NCBI GenBank assembly: GCA_030407085.1
Contig: CM059585.1
Location: forward strand, 97,806,501 to 97,870,500
Length of the DNA: 64,000 nt
Direction: 5' to 3'
DNA from: Trichopria drosophilae
Lineage: Eukaryota > Arthropoda > Insecta > Hymenoptera > Diapriidae
Below, piece after piece: positions 23,030 through 34,800 of this stretch. Position 1 is the first letter of the stretch; the number at the start of each line of letters is the position of its first letter. The position numbers were made by a program, and so were the translations under genes. Below the pieces are notes generated by a model. It did not search any database and was not told the DNA's origin. It was given only the letters and a program-made list of their open reading frames with translations.

Positions 23030-25312
23030 ATGAATATAACTAATCGAACATTATTTCTACTTTTAAGAGAATCCAAAGAGAACTTAAATGATCATAGAAA
23101 GTTAGTTGATATTTTAATATCAAAAAATATGCTTGATTGTAACCTAACTGAGCAACGTAAAAAAGATATTTTAAGTGGCTTACAAACATTTTGCGGACAC
23201 TTGGTAGATAGGTGGAAGAAGAGTTCCCGCTACATGGATCGCTTTCTGAACATGTATGAGGAGTGGCTGAATATAAAATATAATTTCTCACACTCTGTGC
23301 GCAAAATGCTATTTTGCTCCCTAAATTGCGGGAGCAAAATAGCACATTCTCTCCCTAGGGAGCAAAATAAATATACCCGGGAGCAAAATAGGTTTCTCGC
23401 ATTCTGTGGGCAAAATACTATTTTGCTCCCTATATCGCGGGAGCAAAATAGCACGCCCTCGTATGAGAAAATAGTATGTGCAACAAGGGAGAATAGGTAT
23501 TTGTAGACTCGTGCGAAATGCCATCCTCGCTTCGCTCGGGCGTCAAACTCACACTCATCGGCAAACACCTATTTTGCTCCCTAGTTGCACAATCTACTAT
23601 TTCTAACGTCTGCAAACGAATCCGCAATTTCTAAAGCACAGATGTTGCCTAAAATGCGTCGTCGTAAAAGTTTCAACGAATTGAGTATTAAGCAAAAACG
23701 ACGTCGAACTGAACATTTGAGAGAAAATAGCTTTGATGAGTTATTTTTTGCTATACAGTCTAAAGCGAAAAGTAGCGAAGAAAATACTATAGTCCATATT
23801 TTAAAATATTTTAAAGATAATCCACAAATTCTAACAAAACGTAAGAATTATGTCGATAAAGATTTTTCAATACCACAAAACGAAATATCAAGAGAAAAAG
23901 CCCTTTCAACTTTTGTGGCCCTAAATTTAACAAAAGCGGAATATCAATGTCTTCGTAAGACATTAAGCGATAAGGGAATAAATGCTTTTCCATCTTACTA
24001 TCAGATTCAGTGTGCGAAATCCATTTGCTATCCTTTACAAGAAAATATAATCATATCTGATTCCTCAGTAAGCGTAAATTTGCAGGCCATCTTAGATCTT
24101 ACAACTCGAAGATTAGTAAACGTGTGTGACGACCATGATTTCAATGAATTTAATAACCTAATGTTAATATCGAAGTGGGGGTTTGACGGTGCAGCAGGAC
24201 AAAGTTTGTACAACCAAAATTTCGAATCTGACACGAATGCCACTGATTCGAACATTTTTATTTCAAGTTTCGTGCCACTAAAATTAGTAAGCGATTCAAA
24301 TGAAGTTATTTGGGAAAATGTACATCCGTCATCAACTAGATTTTGTCGGCCTATAAAATTCGAGTTTACTAAAGAGTCGAAAGATATTATTAAGCAGGAG
24401 AAATAAAGAATAGATGATGAAATTAATCATTTATTACCAACAAAAATCGGTGAAAACTGTCTTATTCGTCATGAACTTGTATTTACTATGATAGATGGAA
24501 AAATTTGTTCCACACTGTCAGAGGTTTCTTCGGCTTGCTGTTACATCTGTGGTGCAAAGCCTAAAGAGATGAATAATTTGCAGTGTGTTGAAAAAAAAAT
24601 TGCGAATGAAGACCATTATAAATTTGGGTTGTCGCCGTTACATTGCTGGATTAGGTGTTTCGAGTTTTGGCTACATTTGTCCTATAAAATCGATTATCAA
24701 AAATGGTCCAGCAGATCAACAGAACATAAAATATTGAAAGAACAACGAAATAAGCTCGTACAACAAAAATTGAGAGATGAACTGGGAATTTTAGCAGATG
24801 TCGTTAAGCAAGGTTCGGGAACAACAAATAACGGAAATATAGCAAGGAAATTCTTTTCCAATCCCGAAAAATCTGCAGCTATTTTAGGCGTTGATAGTTC
24901 ACTTTTACGAAGATTTGCAATTATTTTGCAAACTATTGCATGTGGGGAAGAAATTAACATCACCGCTTTTGACAACTTCGCCAAAGAAACAGCAAAAATG
25001 TACATCGAATTATATGGCTGGTATTATATGCCTGCATCAATTCATAAAATACTTCTGCATGGAGCAGATATTATTAAAGCAGCAATCCTACCGATAGGAA
25101 AACTGTCGGAAGAAGCTGGCGAAGCACGAAATAAAGAATTCCGTAAAGCAAGAGATGAACATGCACGGAAAATGAATCGAAAAGTCTGCAATGAAGATGT
25201 TTTTAAGTATTTATTAATTAGATCTGAGACGCTTATATCAACATTACGACCAAAACTATCCCAATCATATAAAAAAAATTTATGGCCGGAGGTCACAGAT
25301 TTGTTACGTTAA
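23030..25312 (+). pseudogene. RAG1/Transib-family transposase, stop-interrupted
   Basis: One frame runs through three open pieces separated by in-frame stops at 23504, 23582 and 24404. Family signatures match the RAG1/Transib recombinase core in order: first Asp in KWGFDGAAGQS (codon 24185-24187); second Asp in FTMIDGKIC (24494-24496); CYIC as the two zinc cysteines; LHCWIRCFEF; NNGNIARKFF (RAG1 has NGNFARKL); HKILLH as the two zinc histidines (RAG1 HKTLAH); and the catalytic Glu in LSEEAGEARNK (25109-25111). The C-terminus ends DVFKYLLIRSE, comparable to the RAG1 core end. A basic linker (MRRRKSFNELSIKQKRRR) precedes the core. The N-terminal domain (23030-23280) is split from it by a palindromic repeat array. 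Apart from one core stop, about 570 codons are open, so decay looks recent. No RAG2-like frame was seen. Confidence 0.8.
23308..23591. repeat. Palindromic GGGAGCAAAATAG array inside the transposase frame
   Basis: CTATTTTGCTCCC and its inverse GGGAGCAAAATAG alternate: hairpins at 23309-23343 and 23418-23453, half units at about 23355-23395 and 23569-23581. Spacers such as TAAATTGC and TATATCGC differ. The array lies in the region linking the N-terminal domain to the basic linker of the RAG1-like protein and brings in two stops. Confidence 0.8.
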
Positions 25313-25319
25313 GTGCACA

Positions 25320-25492
25320 GTATTGATTGCTCAAAAATATAAAAAGAATAAAAGTTGAAGAAAAAAATTTTGTTAAATACAAATTTGAAAAAATAAAAAA
25401 TACAATACAAAATAAAACAAACAAAAAAAATAAAAAAAATAAAAAAATAAAACAAAAAACAAATCAAAAAATCAAAAAATATATAAAAAAAA
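25320..25492. repeat. A-rich low-complexity tract
   Basis: Mostly A with T, C and G interruptions, directly before the 55-bp dispersed motif. Open frames on either strand here are composition artefacts. Confidence 0.7.
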
Positions 25493-25552
25493 AGTGGGGT
25501 GCGAAATCCTTGAAAAACCTCCTCGTGGTGCACTCCGGGGTCGTTAGGTCAC
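25493..25552 (+). repeat. 55-bp dispersed motif, copy 3
   Basis: GTGGGGTGCGAAATCC ... CCTCCTCGTGGTGCACTCC then GGGGTCGTTA, directly after an A-rich tract. See copies at about 1585 and 10355. Confidence 0.55.
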
Positions 25553-25731
25553 ATCGCAGATCTACCAGCTAATTTTCAAGGTCAATATAAATAATCGAAA
25601 TAAAGAGAATGAAAATAAAATAAAATAAATTATTATTATTAAAACACAGATTCTTGATAAACAACTCAAAAAACGTAACTTACGTATATTTTTTAACCAT
25701 ATATTAGCGTCATTAAGAGTATGGTAGCAAA

Positions 25732-26155
25732 ATTGACAGCTGTCAATGATCAAATATTGTAATTTAATGACAAATTAATGATCAAAAACCAAAATGAGAT
25801 TGGATTCTTATACTTTTACCGACATAGTTGATTTTTTTTAGAACTTGACAGCGAAATTGACACCTGTCAATTATCAAATTTATAATTTAATGACAGATTA
25901 ATGATAAACAAAAAAAAACATATTCGTTTTGTATATTTTTATCGACAAATAATCATTTTTTTGGGGCTTGGCAGCGAAATTGACAGCTGTCAATTATCAA
26001 ATTTATAACTCAATGACAGATTAATGATCAAAAACCGAAAAGACATTGGATTTGAATACTTTTACCGTCATAGTAGAATTTTTTTAGAACTTGGCAGCGA
26101 AATTGGCAGCTGCCAATTGTCGGAATGTCAATTTGACAGCAAATTCGTGTTCAGC
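25732..26155 (+). repeat. 123-bp tandem repeat with TTGACAGCTGTCAA
   Basis: ATTGACAGCTGTCAAT or variants begin units at about 25732, 25855, 25979 and 26102, giving periods of 123-124 bp and about 3.4 copies. Each unit continues ATCAAATTTATAATTTAATG and ends near CTTGGCAGCGAA. The palindrome is the most conserved part. Confidence 0.85.
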
Positions 26156-26477
26156 GATTATGAAAACCTATAAATACCGTATGTTGGTTATGAAATGTCT
26201 TGCGATCTACTTCTAAATTCCAAATGTCTCGTCCTCCCTATGCTTCGATCTACTGTACGCCGATCACGCGAGTGTGTAAGAGTATTACACACGCGTGTCG
26301 AACAATATTTTTTGTAATTGTGTGCGTAACGTTCGGAGATACGTTGGATATCAAAGAAGTGAAGGATTGGGGAGGGGAAAAGGGGGGGTTCGGGGGAGCG
26401 AAGCCTCCCCGTTTCGAAAAATCATGTGCTAAAAAGTAAATAATGTAATAAGACAAAAGTAATATATTTTATATTAA

Positions 26478-26627
26478 CCCTTAGTTCCGACGCCTACTTT
26501 ATAAAATTTTTCCCCCACTACCTGGGGCAATTTTGTTCTGCCGTTTGAAAATTCTTACAAATGTGCAATTTATAATGAACCATTTCTATTTTCTCTCGGG
26601 TCGAAAACGACTCATGAGTCAGAAGTA
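26478..26627. mobile_element. Possible TTAA MITE remnant
   Basis: TTAA then CCCTTAGTTCCGAC on the left. GTCAGAAGTAAGGG on the right is its imperfect inverse, but the right TTAA is missing. A C-run follows the right end. Confidence 0.4.
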
Positions 26628-26699
26628 AGGGCGAAGCCGCCCCCCCCCCCTGATTTTTTTGTCGGATTTTTTCTAGAACAGTAATAATGATATATTTAA

Positions 26700-26960
26700 A
26701 AATATTGACTAGTTTACTTTACGCATTACTTTACACACTGTGTTACTTTGCGCATTACTTTACGCACACAGCGTGCAAAAGTAGCACTTTACGCATCAAA
26801 AACTGTGTGTAAAATCGAACTTTACGCACACAATTACAAAATAGTACTTTTCGATACAAGTGCGTATGGGTAAAGAACTTTACACATACACACGTGTGCC
26901 GAAATATTGTTTACGTACGGCTTTTCCGTGCGTAAAGTTTACTTTAAAAATACGTACATA
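26700..26960. repeat. TGCGTAAAGT motif array
   Basis: At least seven direct and inverted copies of TTTACGCA / TGCGTAAAG-like motifs are spaced 15-40 bp apart, with CACACGTGTG and similar palindromes between them. It lies just inside the right 25-bp inverted repeat. Confidence 0.65.
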
Positions 26961-27514
26961 AATTTAATTTTTATATTTTCCACATCCCGGTTTGGGAAAT
27001 CACACTGTACACTGATATAGGAAAACGATATGATATTATAAAAAATATAAGAAAGTTTTTGTATCTGTAAAATCATAAATATGTTTATATCGGGGGGGCT
27101 CCGTTACGAAATATACTATTTTTTGTTATGTAACCTATTTTTCGCATATATTTTTGGTGCGTATAGTAAAATTAACGTAGTAAAATTAATATTTCTTATT
27201 CAAGGAAAATTATTGTAAAATATAATTTTACAAATTCTTTTTCAAATATTTATTAATTAACTTATTTTTGAAAATAGAACTTTTAAAACAATCGGATCAG
27301 GCCAATCAAAGAAAGTGTTAACCTTTTTGTAAGAACACTTTCCATTTTTTAAATCCTAAGGTTTAGATGCACTTTCTGGTTTACTAATATTTCGACTGGG
27401 AAAAAATGTCCAATGCGAAAAAAAATCTAGAAATTTCTCATATACTTAAACCTCTTGATAAATTTCCAATCAATTATGCATTCTGATACTTTATTTTAAT
27501 TTATTTTGGATAGA

Positions 27515-27815
27515 ATTTACCAAGAAATTTACAAAATATGCGCGAAAACTGGGACAAATCATTAAAAAATTTTATTTTTTACGTTATTTAAAAAAAAATG
27601 AAGCAAACACTAAATAAACCTAGATCACTGATACTTTATTTTAATTTATTTTCGATAAAATTTACCAAGAAAATAAATTAAAATAAAGTATCAGTGATCC
27701 TGGATTTTCTTAGTTTTTTGCTACATTTTTTAAAAATAGCGTAAAAATTCAAATTTTTTAATTATTTCTGCCAGTTTTCGACCATTTTTGGTAAATTTCT
27801 TGGTAAATTTTTATT
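27515..27815. repeat. Foldback repeat with perfect central arms
   Basis: ACTTTATTTTAATTTATTTT at about 27634 is followed 18 bp later by its exact inverse. Beyond this core the arms continue imperfectly (GAAATTTAC ... GTAAATTTC; CGAAAACTGG ... CCAGTTTTCG). An extra half copy lies at 27481. Confidence 0.7.
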
Positions 27816-28039
27816 TAAATGTCTTTTTGACTAATATCACGGTTTTTAGAAAAAAAAATGAGTTTTTAAAATTTAATTTGAATAAATGTCACATTTTACT
27901 AAATTAACAATTGTGAGACTTTTATAACCAGTAAAATTTCAGCCAGATCGAAGAACCTCGACCGCAAAGCGTTACATTTTATGGAATACTCCTCATTGTT
28001 TATTCAAAATTCTATGTCATTTTTTCTTGCAGTTTAAAA

Positions 28040-28420
28040 TAAGGTCTTTATAAATATGAATCTGATATCAGTTTTTAAAAATTCAAAATGGCGGATCCAC
28101 TATGGAGGACAAAAGTTGAAAATCGACTGAATTCGCTTGCAAAAAGTTACTCAGGGGTTTTCGAGGTAACTGAATGCGAATCTGATGTAAGATTTCAGAA
28201 ATTCAAAATGGCGGACAAAAAATTGAAAGTCTACTGTATTCGTTTGAAAAATGTTACTCGAGGGTTTTCGAATCGTAAAAATTTATTTTTATTTTGGCTT
28301 TTCTTTTCAAAGGTATTCAGTCGATTTTCAATTTTTTGTCCGCTATATTGGATCCGCAATTTTGAATTTTTGAAAACTAACATCAGATTCGTATTCAACG
28401 ACCTCAAAAACATATAAATA
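28040..28420. repeat. Direct and inverted ATGGCGG modules
   Basis: Two direct modules (ATTCAAAATGGCGGATCC near 28081 and a second near 28200), each preceded by a GAATCTGAT box, are followed by an inverted one near 28345-28400. This is the same module as in the TTAA elements, without clear ends. Confidence 0.65.
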
Positions 28421-28538
28421 ACATGTTTCCACTATATGTTTGTACGGAATTATTTATCACAAACTATTTAAAAAAGAAAAATGGTAATTTTTTGGTATTC
28501 GAGGTCTGTCGTATACCAAAAGTATCCGACCTACCTTA

Positions 28539-29686
28539 CACTGTAAAAAATGCCAGCGTAAAATTACCACGCTGAGAGTAGGTAATTTTCAGCCGACATC
28601 GAACGGAAGGTTAAAATTTACAATCGGTGCCGTAAATTTACAAAAATGAGATTAAATTTACAATTATTCCAGTAAAATCGCAATTTCTGCTGTAAAATTA
28701 CATTCGGTATTTACTTTTGCAATTGGAGGTTAGGTATAGTGTATATTATTTTATAGCGGTTTTAATGGTATTAATTTATCTATGTGTTACTTTCAAAGGG
28801 TTTCACGATACAAAATAAATGCATTTAATTTATTAATTTATTAAATTGTAGAACGAAATAAACACTTATACATAAGTATAATAGACAACATTGGAGAAAT
28901 TGTATGTTTACATAAAAGAAATGTTTATAAACTTTATACGCCAATCACATCAATTGTTTTGATATTTTGCAATTTTCTAAAAAAAGAATACACTTTTTCA
29001 GTCACACATTTGTTTTTACTCCTTGTTGCTTCACCAGGATATATCACCAACCATCTCAGTTTACATTTGTAAACCCAGCTACAGCACATGGAGAGAAACA
29101 TAATGATACATCTTTAAACTGTAATTGTATAATAAATTAAATGATTTATTAATTGAAACAGTCGTAAGACTTAAGAAAATAATAACAAATCTGAAAGTTT
29201 ATATCAAAATTTTGGAAAGTTAAAAATTTAATAATTATATTTTAATAACCTGTGTACTTATACACCTTAAAAGAAAGTTAAAGTAAACTTTCGTCTCGAC
29301 TTCTGCTTATCACGTAGATCTGTTAACAAAGTACGTATTCTAACCTCTTCTGAACTTATAAAACTAACTTTCGTATATATTCTCGATTACATACTTCGTG
29401 AGTTCGTGAACGCTTTTGCGACAAATAGGTATTACTGTGGAAGATTGTAGTTTTACAATACTGGTTGTGATTTTCAGCCAAATAGTAATATTGAGAGAAG
29501 TAAAATTACTGCTCTCAGAACAACAATTTTACAATTTTTGTAGTAATTTACATTTATTGTGGTAAAATACTCAACAGAATTGTAAATTTACCACTCTCAG
29601 AGTTACGATTTTACCATGTGAGCTGTAAAAGTGACGTGTAATTTTACAATTCCCACAGTGATTTTACACCGGCATTTTTTACAGTG
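28539..29686. mobile_element. TA-flanked CACTGTAAAAAATGCC element
   Basis: Left end CACTGTAAAAAATGCCAGCG; right end, inverted, CACTGTAAAAAATGCCGGTG. Flanks are TA. Many TAAATTTACA / TGTAAATTTA and GTAATTTTAC boxes fill both subterminal regions, and no transposase is present. A Tc1/mariner-type origin is inferred from the TA. Related ends occur at 37932, 39583, 41039 and 52660. Confidence 0.75.
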
Positions 29687-29689
29687 TAC

Positions 29690-30446
29690 CCTTATCTCCG
29701 TCCAAGAACGTTCCAGCGACATCTATGGGCGTGAGTGTACACTGTAAACACTCCCGAACTTCCTGGATACCATATTTACCGATTCTACCACTAAATATCA
29801 TAAGACAAAATATCATGCCAATATATTATTGGAACGGGAGGGGGGGGGGGGGGTAAAATTCCGAAAATACATTTATCCCAAGGTACTATTTTCCGAATTT
29901 TAATAATTCCGAATGCCAATCATTCGAAAGTGAATAAATCCGAAAGAAAATTTTCCGAAGGTTTAACATTCTGAATGTCAATTATCCGTAAGGTACATAG
30001 TTCCGAATGACAAAGTTCTGATTTAATGTAGGCGCCCTGAATCCGATTTTTTTGGGTAGAATGCCTGAAAGTGGCGCAGTTGATTGTTATTAACGGATTT
30101 TGTTAACAATTTAAAAATTTAAATTTTTCAGTCATTTTGGACAGGAAATGTCTCTTGCGAATTTCTCAAAAAATTCATATTTTCGGGGATAAGAATTGCC
30201 GAACTTCAAAAAAATTCCATTTGACTGAAAAATATTCTTTTTCAATGTTCTACAAGAATCCACTCGAAAGTAAAAATCGATTTTTTGTTTAACCACCCTA
30301 ATATATAAGTAATTGGTTATAAATTACAAATATGGACACTAAACTTGTTTGGTAATTTGTGAAATAAGATCAATTATAACAGAAGTGAAGAACGTAAGAA
30401 AAAAATTTGTTACATCTTAACGATAATTATAAACCTTACGCACGGT
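29690..30446. repeat. G-run and degenerate TCCGAA repeat
   Basis: A long G-run at about 29836-29853 is followed by about 12 spaced copies of TTCCGAA / ATCCGAA / TTCTGAA variants to about 30055. The rest is AT-rich with no coding signal. Confidence 0.5.
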
Positions 30447-31821
30447 GAACTACGATTAAGTTCAACCCAAAAGTCCCCCCACCTCCCGTTTTTTTCTGAT
30501 ATCATTTCAGTAATATCCCACGGTCATTTTAAGCCGTAAATGAAAATAATCGGCGGAGGGAAACGGAAAATATCCTAAATTTTCATTTTTTTTTTCGAGG
30601 TTATTACAGATATTTTTAATGTAATACATTTATACTCAATTTTTTTTTTCGTTTTATTTCAATATTTCGTGTTACGAAACTAATCACTGAATGATTAATG
30701 TATTTTCAGCATTTAAATATGGAGAAATTTTCAAAAAATAGCTGAAAACGTGTTATTTACAGGTTTTTTACTATGATCTTTTTGGCAGAGTTTCTACGTG
30801 AAAATGCCTCAGGAATAAATTGAAGCGAATAAACTTATCTATAAAACTAGCCTAATAAGTTTCCATTATTCCCAACATTTCCAAAAGTATGGCCATTTAA
30901 AGTTACCTATTCGTGAACAATTTTTTCTTAACTATTAGATCTGGTTGAATATCTTTTTTTTCCTGCGAGTTTAAGTGATAAGTTGTAAAGAAATAAGTTG
31001 AAGTATACGTAAATATGTATAATTGTACAAAAAAATTAGAACAATTTTTATCCTATATATCAAAAGTTACAGAGCTTTGAAAACACCTACTTCGATCTAT
31101 TTTCATGAGTATTGTATTAAAAACATGTTATCGCCGTCTAAAATAATATTCAATGTTTAACCGATCTTTTGATCATTTTTTACACGGTTCGATTATTATT
31201 TAGGCGAAATATGTACAGAATTTAATTAAAAAAAACGTTTATTTCAATTATGTATATGACTTTGAATTTCAAATTATTTCCTTACAACTTATCACTTAAA
31301 CTCGCAGGAAAAAAAGATATTCAACCAGATCTAATAGTTAAGAAAAAATTGTTCACGAATAGGTAACTTTAAATGGCCATACTTTTGGAAATGTTGGGAA
31401 TAATGGAAACTTATTAGGCTAGTTTTATAGAGAAGTTTATTCGCTTCAATTTATTCCTGAGGCATTTTCACGTAGAAACTCTGTCAAAAAAGATCATAGT
31501 AAAAAACCTGTGAAAAACACACGTTTTTAGCTATTTTTGAAAATTTCTCCATATTTAAATGCTGAAAATACATTAATCATTCAGGGATTAGTTTCGTAAC
31601 ACGAAATATTGAAATAAAACGAAAAAAAATTGAGTAAAACAAGTATTACATTAAAAATATCTGTAATAACCTCTAAAAAAATGAAAATTTAGGATATTTT
31701 CCGTTTCCCTCCGCCGATTAATTTCATTTACGGCTTAAAATGACTGTGGGATACTGCTGAAATGATATCAGAAAAAAATCGGGAGGTGGAGGGACTTTTG
31801 GGTTAAACTTAATCGTAGCTC
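30447..31821. mobile_element. Long foldback element, arms about 550 bp
   Basis: 30447-31000 (from GAACTACGATTAAG) is repeated inverted with very few differences at about 31270-31821 (to CTTAATCGTAGCTC), around a spacer of about 270 bp. A transcript across it would form a long hairpin. No coding capacity and no certain target duplication. It lies immediately 3' of the last exon found for the P/THAP9-like gene. Confidence 0.85.
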
Positions 31822-31864
31822 CCCATTCGATAAGTTGTTGCAATATTACTAAATGAAACTAATC

Positions 31865-34800
31865 TTACGCTACTAATAATAAATTATATTTACCACATTC
31901 AGACTTGATTTGAATTGTTTCAGGCATTTCTTCATCTTCCTCGAAGACTTCATTATCCAAGTCGCATTCGGTGTCCTTCTTAACGGGTGCCTCGAATTCC
32001 GACATATTCAAGTCTTCTGCGATGTCACTCGTTAGGCAACAGTCGTCGCCAATTTTATCTACTAAACCAGTGCCCATGTTAACAACTTCCGAAGAATGCC
32101 TTCCCAGCATATACCACCGCAGTCTGTACCGAATATGAACCTTTGTCGGTGTGTCATTCGAATCTCCCACGCATTGTATATACGAAAAGAGATTGCGAAG
32201 CACTTCGTGATTTAATCTTTTAGTGGTTATATACAATAAATCTGAATTCCTAGGATTAAATGTCTGTACCATGTCGCGGTACAAGTTTTTTAACGAAGCG
32301 TTGCAAATCAACACACTCTTTTGAAATGGCAACAATTCTTTCCACGGTTCTATCCTCATATTTTGAAATGTTGCCGTAACTTCGTTAAGGAGCATAGTTT
32401 GTTCAGGTATGTGAATCCCAAATCCATCTAACGTGATGTGTGGTCCAAATTGGGAGTCGCTATTAAAAGTGTCGAACCAATTGTTCATCGTTTTAATAAA
32501 ATTTGCTGTCGCCATCCATTCCGAATGTTCATCCAACAATCCTCGTTTTCCACACCATTCGATTGCGTTTGCATTAGTTGTCGAAAAAAGTTGTGTTGCC
32601 AATTCAACATTTCCTCGTTGGGCTTCTTTTACATTCAAATGAGATTGTGACAGGTTAAGAGCGTTTTTTAAATTGGCATCGTCAATTTCTAACAACTTTC
32701 GCAATACCTCCGAAGAAATGAATTTATCTTGTACATGAAATCCATAATCAATGAAATGATCGCGCACTAATGTAAGGACATGCAAAACGTCTGCGAATAC
32801 ATGAATATTAACGTTTTCTCGGCAAGGGTGTTGAAAACTTGTATTTCCTTCGTCGTATCCAACATTTAAAGACTTCCACAAATATAGACTCGCAGGACTC
32901 AAGTCGCTAGTTACGGTGTAAACAGTATAACCACTCTCATCTAGTTGACTAATTATATTAAACAATACCTCTTTTGTTAAATCCTGATTGAAAGCGTAAA
33001 AAATCGGTTGTTTCCATTTTTTGAATAAACCTCTGGCAATTACTACCTGACACGTTTTGCAGGAATCGCCTGCTCTCTCATTTTTCGATTCTCCAACAAT
33101 TTTATTTGGTAATTGCATTTCACCGAAACAAAGCGCAGTCGCTCTCTCCGCGTCTACCATGCTTTGACCTTTACTTTTCATTATTGACAAAACATCAGCT
33201 AAAATGCCTTCGTCCATATTGAAGTTGGCTAACCAGCGGCGAAGCGTGGAAAAGGCAGGCAATGGAATCTGTCTAGTATTCCTTAGATACCTATAAGCCT
33301 TTGGACTTACGCTTTTCAACGATATCGCAGCTGCAATATCTTTTCGAGTCCACCGTGTCTTCTGTTGATTCGGATTCATGTACATTTTTATTTGCGTAGG
33401 CGAGAAAAATGGTCCCAGCATTTCGTATATTTTTTGTTTTACATTCTTTTTTATATCTCTTTCGTATCGTTTGTTAGTGGCAATCAGGCGACGATTTAAA
33501 TCTTCACTTTCTAAAGTCGCAGCTGTAAGTTTTCGTTTCAATTCTTGGATTTCATTTTGCAATTCCAGCACATCTGACCCATCTTCGGACACTTCTGTGA
33601 ATAATGCAGAACAAAATAATAAGGAACAATTCTTAATTATATGCAAATTTTTAATATAAATAATATAATAATGAAATAAATTAAACTTAAAAATATACCT
33701 TGCTTAATATCCAGCCGCAAGAAATCTGATGTATCCGAGGGAGTGAGGTTAGATACAAAAGACGAATCACAGTTTGGTCTTACATTGTCCATTTCCAAAT
33801 CACATTTGTCTTTTTCATTGCGTGATATAGAATCGGCCTCTGGTAAATCTCTACAAATGCTTGAATTACTTTTTACGGGGATTTCTTCAGTTTCACATTT
33901 AATCCTTTTATTTCCAGATTCATCTGCCGTATCTTTTAACAACAATTTTCCTTTAATCAAATACATGTTAATTAATAATAATATGTCAATTCACTCAATA
34001 TTAACTTCCAAAATTATATAAAACAAAATTTCAGATAACTAAAATGAATTAATTTGTTTTTTGTCTAATTTTTTTATTATATATTTGAAAGTGTTATTAT
34101 ATACAAACTTGAGTATGTTTTCATTGTTGTTACAGTGCTCCCATTGAATTTCATTGGTATTGCATCAGGTTTAAGTTTCACTCTTATATTTCCTGATTCA
34201 CCTATTAAATTTTTTAACCAAGATTTATCTTTGAAGTGTGTTGGTTGAAAATGGTTGGAACAGACACGTGCTGTAAAATAAAAAAATAAAATTATCTGTA
34301 TAAAGATCTGCCGACATTGTCAACAATAGTCATTTGTATTAAATATTATTTATTTATTTATTTATTTATTAACAGGCCTAAATCATGTTGTAAAATTACA
34401 AAATCAATTATATTGAAGAATTCTTAATTTAAGGGAGTTTATCATTTCCGCTGGGGGTTTTATAAATACATGTCAACGCCGCCTAGCAATTCGGGAATTA
34501 TTTGATGAATTGCCAGCAAATGGTGAGAATTAGAGATTCCATCTCGAATCCGTATATCGTTACTTCAAGAGTCCCTCAAGGTTCCCACCTGGGATCTTTA
34601 TTGTTTGTTCTATTCATAAACGACATTGTACATTCTATCAAATACTAAATTCCTGCTATTTGCTGACGATATCAAATTGTATATTGAGATTCTATCTCCC
34701 ATTGATGCATCCAATCTCCAAAAGGACTTAAATGCAATTGTTTTGTGGGCCGACTAGAACTTATTACCTCTTAACATTCAAAAATACAAATCCATTTCAT

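Larger units (their letters stand above)
21671..27001. mobile_element. Candidate large element around the RAG1-like gene
   Basis: A perfect 25-bp inverted repeat (core TTTCCCAAACCGGGATGTGG) is at 21671-21695 and 26977-27001. Inside both ends lie related subterminal motifs: GTGTAAAGTACTACTTTTAC on the left and several TGCGTAAAGT / ACTTTACGCA copies at 26715-26945 on the right. The transposase pseudogene lies between them. True end bases and target duplication are not resolved. The repeat could instead belong to a separate family present twice. Confidence 0.5.

Noticed and set aside
25309..25572. Lys/Asn-rich and Phe/Tyr-rich frames on the two strands
   Set aside because: Low-complexity A-rich tract downstream of the transposase pseudogene.
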